Shown here: positions 28,001-35,623 of the stretch, piece after piece
How the letters are laid out: every line of letters starts with the position of its first letter
How positions within the stretch are numbered: the stretch's first letter is position 1
NCBI RefSeq assembly: GCF_020164785.1
Contig: NZ_JAIUGX010000008.1
Location: 62,001 to 126,000 of the forward strand
DNA: 64,000 bases
Direction: 5' to 3'
Source of the DNA: Mesorhizobium sp. ES1-1
Lineage (GTDB): Bacteria; Pseudomonadota; Alphaproteobacteria; Rhizobiales; Rhizobiaceae
The notes under the pieces: model-generated
The model's input: the letters and a program-made list of their open reading frames with translations, nothing else
Databases searched by the model: none
Told to the model about the DNA's origin: nothing
Position numbers and translations under genes: made by a program

Positions 28001-29043
28001 ATCTCGCCGTCGGACTGGTGAAGAAGTCGGAAGATCTCGAAAGGGTCATGCGCTCCTTCGAAAATCTTGTCGGCCAGACGCTGCAGAACGCCGAAGGCAA
28101 GACGATGGAATCGGCCGACAAGATCCGCACCGCGATCACCGAGGTCGTTGATTCGGCAACAAAGCGCTTTGCCGATGCGACCGAGGAGATGCGGCGCACG
28201 GCAGGCTCGATCAAAAGCGAACTCGACCTTACCCGGGCCGAACTCAAGAAGGGCGTCGTCGAAATGCCCGAGGAGGCAAAGGAATCGACCTCGGCCATAC
28301 GCCGTGCCGTTTCAGAGCAGATCAACGCCTTGAAGGAACTGTCGGAGATCGTTGCGAAGTCCGGTCGCGGCGGCGACGGCTCGGAGCCGCGTGCTCTGCG
28401 TGCGGCTCCGCCGGCAGCCCCGCCAGCACGGCCCGAGCCGGCGCGCCGCGCGCCGCCTGCACCGCAGCCTGAGCTGCGCTCGCCCCAGGCGCCGTTGAAC
28501 GGTCCCGCCTTGCGTGGTGCGCTGGACCTCGAACGTCCGGCCGAAACGCCGGCGCGCCCGCGCGCCGATGCCGCGCCCCGCACACAGCAGGGCGGCTGGG
28601 TACGCGATCTCCTGAGTGCGGCTTCTAACGATGAAGAGCTCAGGCCTTCGACACCCGCGGAAGCACCGCGCGAGGCACCCGCCCAGCGCTCGCCGCTGCA
28701 TGTCGTGGAATCGTTGAACTCGCTCTCCGTCGACATCGCACGGGCCATCGACCATGATGCCTCGATCGAGCTGTGGAACCGCTACCGGCGTGGTGAGCGC
28801 GACGTGTTCACACGCCGCCTTTACACCCTGAAAGGTCAGCAGACCTTTGATGAAATCCGCCGCAAATATCAGGCGGAGGCGGAGTTCCGAGCCGCCGTCG
28901 ACCGTTACTGCGACGATTTCGAAAAGCTGCTCAAGGATGTGTCTCGCAACGACCGCGACAACATCATGGCGCAGACCTATCTGACCTCGGACACCGGCAA
29001 GGTCTACACCATGCTTGCCCATGCCAGCGGGCGTTTGCACTGA
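22093..29043 (+). CDS. gpr: Giant growth-pole ring (GPR/RgsE)-like membrane coiled-coil protein
   Basis: A 2316-residue protein with a charged, Gln/Pro-rich cytoplasmic N-terminus (1-130), two membrane helices at about 135-158 and 178-199, a very long helical repeat region (about 230-2090), a Pro/Ala-rich linker (about 2100-2170) and a conserved C-terminal helical domain (about 2200-2316) that includes ARAIDHDASIELWNRYRRGE. The repeats resemble apolipoprotein A/E or kinesin-like coiled coils. This layout matches GPR of Agrobacterium (about 2115 residues, forming a ring at the growing pole) and RgsE of Sinorhizobium, needed for unipolar growth and rod shape. Most repeats are 29 residues long, some 36. 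It is monocistronic: a divergent Hpt gene precedes it and a strong terminator follows. The assignment is by architecture and remembered family features. Confidence 0.78.
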   Translation: MAKKTTTTRTLDSDVARELEKALDIDLSGDIGGGDLDIAASMEDLEAQISQAADELAREGRGQNQASPVAQGQATQSQANQSQTMKPTPKAKPAELRPVEPRNGAQPAGFSPANDDRQKDYKTLLHSLNRRASTTIYWVVAVVSLVWIAGAGALANLLFGPSIWHIRTIDQLLARPELIGLAVAAILPVILFWAFAAMIRRAQEMRIAAQSMTEVAFRLTEPENLAQDRVMMIGQAVRREVAAMGEGIERTLARAVELETLVHSEVNQIERSYSENESRIRSLVDGLGSEREAVVTHAERVRASITGAHETLKDEIGAASDIIRDSILNASTKLSMTITNSGDTLIDRINDSSMSIFDSVEGRLDAITERLSTSGEAFASLLDTRIAKLTDTTDGLTRSLTDLLDDRTTGMVSLLGGAARTLNSEFEASLNGIERTLAERGQALISEFQTRAEALDTGTQKLNAALEARARQINETLVERAREIAHTFTESKETLSAMIDQGKTQIGADMADIVTSTSSMLEARASDFAGRMEAARHVVSRSFDDDIQRLADARVGIEEAVENHSRKLAESRERMAAAMHADLEKFAEGRADIDAAVTGQVQKLAEGRNLIARALEEDLRKVNESRAAIDASLGSHLERLEEGRNKLSLALNEDSGKLVQARTIIDEMVAGHVGKLAEGRNILSRALEADLGKLSESRADIDGLVAGQVEKIAEGRAVLAKALENDIIGIKSLIETHSAKLAEDRTLLSNSLENDLSGIRGLIEDHSGRLAEDRGLLSQTLEADLAKLAESRSSIDGLVAGQVEKLAEGRDLLRRALESDLNTIKGVISSQSEKLAEDRGELSRVLEADLQNVNSVIADHMNKLVQDRATLSKALEDDLAKLADSRSSIDGLVAGQVEKLAEGRDILRRALEADLNAIRNTVADQSQKLVDDRAQFARVLEADLESVSGLVANHSERLVQDRSTLSKALEADLENVGNLVNSHSEKLVQDRSILSKALEDDLAKLADSRASIDGLVAGQVEKLAEGRDILRRALEADLSAIKSTVADQSQKLVEDRAQFARVLEADLESVSGLVASHSEKLVQDRSILSKALEDDLAKLADSRSSIDGLVAGQVEKLAEGRDILRRALEADLNTIKGTVADQSQRLVDDRAQFARALEADLESVNSLVNNHSERLVQERSTLSKALEADLENVGNLVNSHSEKLVQDRTTLSRSLEADLDTVSGLVNSHAQRLVEERSTLSKALEDDLAKLAESRSSIDGLVAGQVEKLAEGRDILKRALEADLQKLSASRADIDDIIAGHVGKLAEGRDMLTRALEDDLGKLAETRRDVDRSLAGHIDQIAGRSTDISAAIAADVEKIEQAFSRQTGIIEERAGTMERALSTGVDNVRGVLEKSAVFVAGALREKVLEVTSTLHEQAGAAFSDADRRIAERAEQTSAALLARAEDIARSFEDADRRLHARAQDTSNALLARADDVSSSLLARAHETAEQLAARASEIVGTFDVADQKLAARAQATTDQLAARAQDTADHLAARADEIAGAFDAADQKLVARAVETAQSLAARAGDILRNFESADQRLGMRIGESAEALAARATDLGRIFDAADQQLVSRIAEGSEALSGRASEIGRIFDEADQRLVSRIANSTSAIGEHAEIIVGTFADTEQRVAERARQTGQEMAVHARQIEQALAGADERLASSAAATAARVEEQIASVENRLAYTAETMGRKLNEQVSSAEAQLVSRANVIAETFTAVGQHIGQSTNDAAKTIGANTRELNTMLAARSAEMSKILDETARPLVERFAQGGSELQRSMEEVTERATEKLRSENAALVNALASRTAETLSAVEGARSTLSDSVADLIGRMTQSSTQLGQLIEQAAVNLGEVDERLTGSTQSFAATTEKAAQTFASSARLVDSNTTRLTELSSATLREVASIATKFDEHSRLLASASDLLSSAQSNLEHTLERQSSLEDLAVGLVKKSEDLERVMRSFENLVGQTLQNAEGKTMESADKIRTAITEVVDSATKRFADATEEMRRTAGSIKSELDLTRAELKKGVVEMPEEAKESTSAIRRAVSEQINALKELSEIVAKSGRGGDGSEPRALRAAPPAAPPARPEPARRAPPAPQPELRSPQAPLNGPALRGALDLERPAETPARPRADAAPRTQQGGWVRDLLSAASNDEELRPSTPAEAPREAPAQRSPLHVVESLNSLSVDIARAIDHDASIELWNRYRRGERDVFTRRLYTLKGQQTFDEIRRKYQAEAEFRAAVDRYCDDFEKLLKDVSRNDRDNIMAQTYLTSDTGKVYTMLAHASGRLH
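24433..25821 (+). repeat. Nested 87/108-bp tandem repeats inside the GPR-like gene
   Basis: In-frame tandem units encode residues 781-1243. A 36-residue unit starting LEDDLAKLADSRSSIDGLVA is followed by two to four 29-residue units such as LEADLESVSGLVANHSERLV. Modules begin at 24433, 24715, 25084, 25366 and 25822, giving module lengths of 94, 123, 94 and 152 residues (36 plus 2, 3, 2 and 4 times 29). Stretches of the DNA are nearly identical, so copy number may vary between strains. Confidence 0.9.
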
Positions 29044-29072
29044 TCGGCTGACAGCACGAAGCCGAAACAAAT

Positions 29073-29097
29073 AGGCGGGAAATTTCCCGCCTTTTTT
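29073..29097 (+). terminator. Rho-independent terminator after the GPR-like gene
   Basis: A perfect 20-base palindrome AGGCGGGAAATTTCCCGCCT (29073-29092) followed by a run of six T, 29 bases after the stop codon. The textbook form makes this the clearest terminator in the window. Confidence 0.93.
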
Positions 29098-29145
29098 CGT
29101 CCGCCGATTCTGTAAGTAGTGTCGCGCGATCAAACCTTGCGAGGC

Positions 29146-29742
29146 TCAGATGACGGAATCCGTCCAGCCAACGATCTGCCTGGCCGCATCCCCGAACGCG
29201 TTGTCCAGCGCCTTGACATAGGCGGGATTGCCGCTGCCCGAGACAGGCGCGGACGCTGTGAAACTCTTGGAGGCCCGAACCTCGCCGTTGCGGTCGTTGA
29301 GGATACGCACGAACAGGTCGACCTCGGCATGTTCACCACCGGCGACGCGCACTTCGAAGGAGCGGATCTCGACGATCACTTGGTAATCGATCGCAAGGCC
29401 CTCGCCCGGCTTGCCGACGCCAGCGAAGCTGCCCGAGCGCTGGAAAGTCTCGGCCAGCCGTGCCTGCACGATCAGCGGCAGCCGGTCGGCCCATTGCGCG
29501 CCCTTGAGATATTGAATCGATCGCTCGGAAGGCTTGATGACGATGTTCTGACTGTCCAGCGCCTTGAGCGCCGACGGTTGGGCGATCAGGATCTGGCGAC
29601 GGCTATGGCCGCGGCCATCGATGGACGGGGCTGAAAGCTCGAAAGTGTCGAGTGGAGCGGGTCCGCCGCCAGGAAGCGCCGCGCAACTCGCAAGGGCCAA
29701 GGCAAGCAGTGCCACGCACGATCTGGATACTATGGACTTCAC
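29146..29742 (-). CDS. ABC-transport auxiliary lipoprotein (PqiC-like)
   Basis: A 198-residue lipoprotein with a signal sequence and lipobox LASC (Cys20), so it is anchored to a membrane on the periplasmic side. The mature domain follows the ABC-type transport auxiliary lipoprotein family related to PqiC: YLKGAQWADRLPLIVQARLAETFQRSG near residue 80, then alternating strands. It probably docks the MCE protein at the outer membrane. The start is GTG at 29740-29742 with AGGGA upstream. It is the last gene of the four-gene lipid-transport operon, 112 bases after the MCE gene. Confidence 0.83.
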   Translation of the reverse strand: MKSIVSRSCVALLALALASCAALPGGGPAPLDTFELSAPSIDGRGHSRRQILIAQPSALKALDSQNIVIKPSERSIQYLKGAQWADRLPLIVQARLAETFQRSGSFAGVGKPGEGLAIDYQVIVEIRSFEVRVAGGEHAEVDLFVRILNDRNGEVRASKSFTASAPVSGSGNPAYVKALDNAFGDAARQIVGWTDSVI

Positions 29743-29854
29743 GCGCGATCCCTATTGTTCCCGGTACCGTTATGCCTGGACTTAAAATACGACCGGCACT
29801 TGCAACGCCTGTTTTTGGCGCAACCACTGTTTCTGGGGCGCGCGAAGGCCGAAG

Positions 29855-31228
29855 TCAACGCCGCGCCCTGCCGTCGAACTGCCGAACCTCTCCCTCGCCC
29901 CCCGAAAGGATGCGCTGCGGGTTACGGCTGAGATCGGTGACCGCTTCTTCGATACGGCTGATCGCACGGCGGCCGTCCTGCACCAGCGCATCGACATTCG
30001 ACAGCCCTTGACCCGAGAAACGCGCCAGATTGTTGGTTATGACGCCGAGCCTCGAATTCAGCGTGTCGGCGACCTGTTTGAACGACTTCAGCGTGTTCCT
30101 GGCGTCGGCCATCACGCCATCGGCCTGCCCCGAACCGAGCAATTTGTCGACCTTGAGGAGAATGCCGTCGACGCGCACCGAAGCGTCATTCAGGCGCTGC
30201 GCGAGCTGCCTGGCATCCTTGATCGTCTCGTTGATGTCATCGGCCCGGTCAGCAAACTTGTTCGTGACCTTGGCAATGTCTGCGGCAGCCTTGTCGGCGC
30301 TTTCGCTGGCCTTCTGGATGTTGGCCAGCGCGGTTCGAACCTGCGCCGGATCGATGCCGTCAAGTACCCCGTCGACCTTGGCCAGGGTGCCTTGCGTCTG
30401 CTTGGCGAAATCATTCACAGAGCCCACGGCGGTGTTGACGTTCTTCATCACGCCGTCGAGTTGCTGGGACGTTTCCTTGAGATTGCCCGTCACCGTGTCG
30501 ACATTGGCGACGATGATCTTGATCTTGTCCTTGTCGACGGCGTTCAGCAGACCTTCCGCGGCCTTCAACGTGCCGTCGAGCTTGCCGGAGACGCCCTTCA
30601 GCTCGTCGGCCAGCGTGCTGGCGGCAGACAGGAACTTGTCGATTCCGTCGGAATTCTTGGCCAACGCATCGGAGAATGTCTGCACGTTCTGCACGGTCTG
30701 CGTCAGCGGCCCGCGAACATCCCTGGTGAAACCTTCCAGCTCCGACAGCACCTTGTCCGCACGGCCAAAGATATCCTGCGCCGTCTGCAGCAGGTTGGTC
30801 ACGGCCGACGGATTGGCAACGATCTCGGCGACCTTGCCCTCTTTTTCAGCCTGGTCGAGAAGTTTTACTTCCTTGGGGTCAGCACCTTTGAGTTCGATAT
30901 TGGCCTGCCCGGTCAAGCCGGCAAGCCCGATATCGGCCTGGGTCGACTTGGTGATCGGCGTCATGCGGTCGATCTCGGTATCGGCGATCGCGACCGTCGG
31001 ATTGTCGACGTCGATATAGACGCGCTTGACGTCACCGACCTTGACGCCGTTGAACAGCACGAAGCTGCCGCGACCAAGGCCCGACGCGGAGCCTGGGATG
31101 CGCACGCGCAGCAGCGTGGTTTCTCCCTTGTCGCCGATCGCCGCCGTCCAGTAGACGAACGCGAAAGCCGCAAGAATCGCGGCCAGCGTGAAGATTCCGA
31201 CAATGACGTAGTTGGCTCTGGTTTCCAT
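29855..31228 (-). CDS. MCE-domain lipid transport protein (MlaD family)
   Basis: A 457-residue protein with one N-terminal membrane helix (about residues 7-28), a single MCE domain (about 38-115, with GSASGLGRGSFVLFNGVKVGDV and GLTGQANIELKG) and a long C-terminal helical region of about 330 residues. E. coli MlaD is about 180 residues, so the extra helices may build an extended conduit across the periplasm. It works with the ATPase and permease genes immediately upstream and the lipoprotein downstream. It probably moves phospholipids between the membranes; direction is unknown. Confidence 0.87.
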   Translation of the reverse strand: METRANYVIVGIFTLAAILAAFAFVYWTAAIGDKGETTLLRVRIPGSASGLGRGSFVLFNGVKVGDVKRVYIDVDNPTVAIADTEIDRMTPITKSTQADIGLAGLTGQANIELKGADPKEVKLLDQAEKEGKVAEIVANPSAVTNLLQTAQDIFGRADKVLSELEGFTRDVRGPLTQTVQNVQTFSDALAKNSDGIDKFLSAASTLADELKGVSGKLDGTLKAAEGLLNAVDKDKIKIIVANVDTVTGNLKETSQQLDGVMKNVNTAVGSVNDFAKQTQGTLAKVDGVLDGIDPAQVRTALANIQKASESADKAAADIAKVTNKFADRADDINETIKDARQLAQRLNDASVRVDGILLKVDKLLGSGQADGVMADARNTLKSFKQVADTLNSRLGVITNNLARFSGQGLSNVDALVQDGRRAISRIEEAVTDLSRNPQRILSGGEGEVRQFDGRARR

Positions 31229-31242
31229 TGCCTCACTTATGG

Positions 31243-32064
31243 CTATGCGCGCGCCGCAAGATCAAGTTGCCGCGCGCGTTTTCCGCGGAAATACGACTTT
31301 ACCCAAGGTTCCTCGCTCTTCAGCATGTCTTCGATCGTGCCTTCGACCAGCACTTTCTTGTTGCCGAGCACCGCCACGCGGTCGCAGGCTGTGAAAAGTG
31401 TGTCGAGATCGTGCGTCACCATATAGACGGTCAGGTCCATCGTATCGCGCAACTTGACGACCAGCGCGTCGAATTCCGCCGCGCTGATGGGGTCGAGGCC
31501 GGATGTCGGCTCGTCCAGGAACACGATGTCCGGGTCGAGCGCCAGTGCCCGCGCAAGTGCGGCGCGCTTGATCATGCCGCCCGACAGCTCGGATGGAAAT
31601 TTATGCGCCGCGTCTGGCGGTAGACCGACCAGTTCGATCTTGAGCAGCGCCAGTTCGTCCATCAGCTTGCGCGGCAGGTCGAGATATTCGCGCATCGGTA
31701 CCTGGACGTTTTCGAGCACGGTCAGCGCCGAGAACAGGGCTCCGTGCTGGAACAGCACGCCAAGCCGCATGTCTATGCGCAAGCGGTCCCTTTCGGTTGC
31801 CGTGGCGACATCGACGCCAAAAAGCTTGATCGTCCCCGACTGCTTCTGGGTCAGGCCTAGTATCGTGCGCAGCAGAACTGACTTGCCGGCGCCCGAGGCA
31901 CCGACAAAGCCAAGGATCTCGCCGCGCCTGATGTCCAGCGACAGCTTGTCGAGAATGAGTTTGTCGGAGAAGGACACGGTGATGTCGCGCGCCGAGAGCA
32001 CGACGTCGCCGTCCCGGCCATCGGTCGCGACCTTGGTCGCCTCTGTCGTGCTGTCCACACTCAT
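31243..32064 (-). CDS. ABC transporter ATPase (MlaF family)
   Basis: A 273-residue ATP-binding subunit: Walker A GASGAGKS at about residues 55-62, signature FPSELSGGMIKRAALARAL, Walker B DIVFLDEPTSGLDP and a switch-region His in YMVTHDLDTL. A roughly 20-residue N-terminal extension precedes the domain. LSGGM in place of LSGGQ is normal for MlaF. It starts one base from the stop codon of the permease gene, and the MCE gene begins 14 bases downstream, so all are co-transcribed. Confidence 0.92.
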   Translation of the reverse strand: MSVDSTTEATKVATDGRDGDVVLSARDITVSFSDKLILDKLSLDIRRGEILGFVGASGAGKSVLLRTILGLTQKQSGTIKLFGVDVATATERDRLRIDMRLGVLFQHGALFSALTVLENVQVPMREYLDLPRKLMDELALLKIELVGLPPDAAHKFPSELSGGMIKRAALARALALDPDIVFLDEPTSGLDPISAAEFDALVVKLRDTMDLTVYMVTHDLDTLFTACDRVAVLGNKKVLVEGTIEDMLKSEEPWVKSYFRGKRARQLDLAARA

Positions 32065-32065
32065 C

Positions 32066-33253
32066 TCAGAACTCGATCGCTGCGTAGAAAATGGCGAACA
32101 ATCCGTCGAGTATGATGACGACGAAGATCGATTTCACCACCGAAGCCGTGACATGCTGGCCCAGCGATTCCGCGCTGCCGCCGACCTTCATGCCCTCGAC
32201 GGAAGCAATCGTGCCGATGATCATGGCCATGAAAGGCGCCTTGATCAGTCCGGCGAAGATGGTGCTGAGGTCGATCGCAACGCGCAGCCGGTCGATGAAG
32301 GCGGCCGGCGCGATGTCCGAGTAGAGCCATGCGGCCAGGATGCCGCCTGCAAGCGCCGCAAAATTCGCGACGATGGTCAGGCAGGGCAATGCGATGACCA
32401 GCGCCACAAGGCGCGGAAAGACCAGGACGCCGATCGGGTTCAGGCCGATGACCTTGAGGGCGTCGACCTCCTCGCGCATCTTCATCGAACCGATCTCGGC
32501 GGTGATCGCGCTGCCGGAACGGCCCGCGATCATGATCGCGGTCATCAGCACGCCGAGTTCGCGCAGGATCAGCACGCCGACCAGGTCGACGACGAAGATG
32601 TCCGCGCCGAAATAGCTGAGCTGATAGGCGCCTTGCTGGGCGACGATGGCGCCGACAATGGCCGACATCAGCACCACGACCGGAATGGCGCCGACGCCCA
32701 TCCGGTCGATCTGGTTGAAGATCGCCGCCGGGTTGACCGCATGGCCACGCCCGAGCTTCATCTGCGCGCCGCGTATTGTGGCGCCGAGAATGTTCATCGA
32801 CGCGAGGAAATCGTCCCGCATGTCGTAGACGCGTCGACCGACGGCCTCCAGGGTACGAATGACGAAATTGGGCGGCGTCGGGGCCGGCGAATCTGGCTCG
32901 CGCCGAGCGGCTTCGCCGACAGCATCGAGCAGGATGGATGCGATCTCGCTCTGGCCTTGCAGCGTGACCTTGACGTCCTTTGCCTCGAAGGCGCTGACCA
33001 ACCGATCGATCAGCCACGCGCCGGCAGTGTCCATCTTCTCTATGTTGGAAAGATCGAGCGCCAAGCTTTTGAATCCGCTCCGGTTCTCGATTTCGCGCAT
33101 ATTGGCGTCGATCGACGCGACCGTCCGTGTCGTCCACACTCCGGAGAAGGCGCAACCGAGAATGCCGTTCTCCTCGCCGATCGCGACGCGCGGATCGTGG
33201 TCAGCCTCCTCGGGGGTCGTGCCGCTTGCGTCGCGCTTGCCGATGGTCAACAT
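32066..33253 (-). CDS. STAS-domain fused MlaE-type permease
   Basis: A 395-residue fusion: an N-terminal STAS domain (about residues 20-115, with LALDLSNIEKMDTAGAWLIDRL) joined to an MlaE permease of about five membrane helices (RSGSAITAEIGSMKMREEVDALKVIGLNP is the coupling-helix signature). In E. coli the STAS part is the separate protein MlaB, so this gene combines two components. ATG at 33251-33253 has AGAGGA upstream; an open frame further upstream to 33451 is not supported. It is the first gene of the operon. Confidence 0.88.
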   Translation of the reverse strand: MLTIGKRDASGTTPEEADHDPRVAIGEENGILGCAFSGVWTTRTVASIDANMREIENRSGFKSLALDLSNIEKMDTAGAWLIDRLVSAFEAKDVKVTLQGQSEIASILLDAVGEAARREPDSPAPTPPNFVIRTLEAVGRRVYDMRDDFLASMNILGATIRGAQMKLGRGHAVNPAAIFNQIDRMGVGAIPVVVLMSAIVGAIVAQQGAYQLSYFGADIFVVDLVGVLILRELGVLMTAIMIAGRSGSAITAEIGSMKMREEVDALKVIGLNPIGVLVFPRLVALVIALPCLTIVANFAALAGGILAAWLYSDIAPAAFIDRLRVAIDLSTIFAGLIKAPFMAMIIGTIASVEGMKVGGSAESLGQHVTASVVKSIFVVIILDGLFAIFYAAIEF

Positions 33254-33331
33254 GGCGTCCTCTTTAGCCTGACGGGACCAAGCTGTCGATTTGCCGACAC
33301 CCGTGTTCTTGCATAGCCGGAGCAGAAAAAT

Positions 33332-34315
33332 ATGGCGCGTGTCATTTCGGTTGAGGCCGAGCGTTTCCCGATTGCCGGCACCTTCACCATTTCGCGCGGG
33401 TCGAAGACTGAAGCGGAGGTCATAAGCTGTACAATCAGCGAAGGCGCCCAAGCCGGCCGCGGCGAATGCGTCCCCTACAAACGCTACGGCGAGACAATGG
33501 ACGGCGTACGCCAGGCAATCGAAGCCATGCAGGGCCCGATCGCCGGCGGCATGGACCGGTCAGCCCTGCTCGACGCCATGCCGGCGGGCGCTGCGCGTAA
33601 CGCGATCGACTGCGCGCTGTGGGACCTGGAAGCCAAGGTGAGCGGAAAACCCATCGCCTTCAGCATTTGTGCTGATTCTTTACGGCCTCTCGAAACGGCC
33701 TACACGCTGTCGCTTGGCGACCCCGAAGCGATGGCCGCGCAGGCTCGCGCGAACGCCTCGCGGCCGCTGCTCAAGGTCAAGATCGGCACAGACGACGACA
33801 TGGCCCGCATCCGCGCTGTCCGGCATGCAGCGCCCGACAGCCGCATCATCCTCGATGCGAATGAGGGCTGGACCGAAGATAACATCGTTGCCAACCTCGC
33901 CTTTGCCGCCGGACACGGCATCGCGCTGATCGAACAGCCGCTGCCCGCGGGCCGGGACGAAATCCTGCGCCATATCGCGCATCCCGTGCCGATCTGCGCC
34001 GATGAAAGCGTGCACGAAGCCAGGGACCTAGGCTCCCTCCTCGGTCTCTACGACGCAGTCAACATCAAGCTCGACAAGTCGGGTGGGCTGACGGCGGCGC
34101 TCATCCTGCGCGACCGCGCGCGCGAACTGGGCTTCGGCGTGATGGTCGGCTGCATGGTCGGTACGTCGCTGGCCATGGCGCCGGCGGTGCTGCTTGCCCA
34201 GGACGCCGACTTCGTCGATCTCGATGGTCCGCTGCTGCTTGCCCGCGATCGTGTGCCGAGGCTTGTCTACAACGGCTCGCTGGTCTCACCGCCCGACACG
34301 GCGCTGTGGGGCTGA
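33332..34315 (+). CDS. Dipeptide epimerase / N-acyl amino acid racemase (enolase superfamily)
   Basis: A 327-residue muconate-lactonizing subgroup enzyme. The KxK catalytic pair is LLKVKIG (about residue 149), metal ligands are in ILDANEGW, LIEQPLP and ICADES, and the opposite lysine is in VNIKLDKSGG. This set fits L-Ala-D/L-Glu epimerase, which recycles murein dipeptides, or the DgcA N-acetyl-D-glutamate racemase. The DgcN partner gene is not present next to it, so the choice is open. GGAG lies 9 nt before ATG. Its last 30 bases overlap the end of the convergent MFS gene. Confidence 0.85.
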   Translation: MARVISVEAERFPIAGTFTISRGSKTEAEVISCTISEGAQAGRGECVPYKRYGETMDGVRQAIEAMQGPIAGGMDRSALLDAMPAGAARNAIDCALWDLEAKVSGKPIAFSICADSLRPLETAYTLSLGDPEAMAAQARANASRPLLKVKIGTDDDMARIRAVRHAAPDSRIILDANEGWTEDNIVANLAFAAGHGIALIEQPLPAGRDEILRHIAHPVPICADESVHEARDLGSLLGLYDAVNIKLDKSGGLTAALILRDRARELGFGVMVGCMVGTSLAMAPAVLLAQDADFVDLDGPLLLARDRVPRLVYNGSLVSPPDTALWG

Positions 34316-35500
34316 GCGGGCTGCAAGCCCGATGAGCACAAGCCCGACCAGGGCAACCGGAACCATGGCGAAGAACCCGTCGACACCGAAGCGGTCATAG
34401 AGCGGGCCGGATGCGAGGGTCACCAGGGCCATGAAGAAGCCGTTGGAGAAATAGGCGATGCCTTGCGCGGCGCCCGTGCGTTCCTCGGAAATGGTTTCGC
34501 CGATCATCTTCTGCAGGCCGATCAGCACCAGCGCCACGGAGACCGCGTGCAATGTCTGCACCGCGAAAAACCCGGCAATGCCGAGGCCGAGAGGCCAGAC
34601 CAACGGAAACGCGATCCACCGCGCGATGGACCCGACCCCGGCCATCACCATGATGGACACCACGGAAAAGGAATTGAAGAAGCGCGTGAACATCATGAAC
34701 ATGCAGACTTCGGAGACCACGCCCCAGGCCCACAGCAGACCCACAACCGAATCGCCAATACCGATCGATTTCCAGTAGATGGAGACGAAACCATAGAGGA
34801 AGGCATGGCTGGCGGTGATGACGCCGACACCGATGGAGAAATACAGGAAATAGGCGTTGAGAAGTTTGGGCGCCGAGTGCTGGATGTCGGCGGCCGACAG
34901 TGGCGACGATCGCCGCGGACGCCCCATGCGCGGCGCCAGCAGGGCAGCGGCGAGCGCTGCGGCCAGCGCCATGAAAATAATCGCCGGGACAGCGCCGGAG
35001 CCCGTCGCAGCCAGGATGAAGCCGCCGGCGACATTGGCGAACAGATACGAAATCGATCCCCATTTCCTCATGCTGGTATAGTTGGAGCCGAAGCGGCGTA
35101 CGCCCGAAAGCGCCAGCGAATCGGCCATCGGCGACTGCGGCGTCCAGACTATGGTCAGCGCCATCGAAACCGTCAGGACCATGGCGTAGGTCGGGGGCAG
35201 GAAATATCCGGCCGACAGCAACAGCGCGGCACCCACCAACCCGATATAGACATTGGCGCGGTCCGCGGCCCTGTCGGCCAGCGCGGTCAGCAAAGGCGTC
35301 GTCACCACACGCAGGAACATGGGCGCGGCCAGGATGACCGCGATCTCCCGCGCATCGAACCCTTTGGCCTCCAGCCACAGCGGAAAGTAAGGCACATGCG
35401 TCCCGAGCGAGACAAATAAAGTCGCGTAGATCAGGCTCATGCGCAGTTCGAAATGCCGTGGCTTGACGAGCTGTTCGGGAGAAAGCGGCGGCAGGGGCAT
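34286..35500 (-). CDS. MFS transporter (MFS_1-like, HcaT-type)
   Basis: A 404-residue, 12-helix transporter with FVSLGTHVPYFPLWLEAKGFDAREIAVILA at the first loop, which is the hallmark of the phenylpropionate/nucleoside permease-like MFS_1_like group, and RKWGSISYLFANVAGG in helix 5. The substrate is unknown. ATG at 35498-35500 is preferred for its GGA upstream; another in-frame ATG at 35543-35545 would add 15 residues. It is convergent with and overlaps the epimerase gene, so it is not necessarily functionally linked to it. Confidence 0.8.
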   Translation of the reverse strand: MPLPPLSPEQLVKPRHFELRMSLIYATLFVSLGTHVPYFPLWLEAKGFDAREIAVILAAPMFLRVVTTPLLTALADRAADRANVYIGLVGAALLLSAGYFLPPTYAMVLTVSMALTIVWTPQSPMADSLALSGVRRFGSNYTSMRKWGSISYLFANVAGGFILAATGSGAVPAIIFMALAAALAAALLAPRMGRPRRSSPLSAADIQHSAPKLLNAYFLYFSIGVGVITASHAFLYGFVSIYWKSIGIGDSVVGLLWAWGVVSEVCMFMMFTRFFNSFSVVSIMVMAGVGSIARWIAFPLVWPLGLGIAGFFAVQTLHAVSVALVLIGLQKMIGETISEERTGAAQGIAYFSNGFFMALVTLASGPLYDRFGVDGFFAMVPVALVGLVLIGLAARSAPQRRVGR

Positions 35501-35623
35501 GAATCGATCCAATATGGCCGCGCTCGGTCGGTCGGCCGCAGGCATCGATCACTTAACATGGCTCAAAACCGGGCGGAACCGGCTGGCCCAACTGATTGAC
35601 GGCGCAGGGGCGAACGCCGAAAC

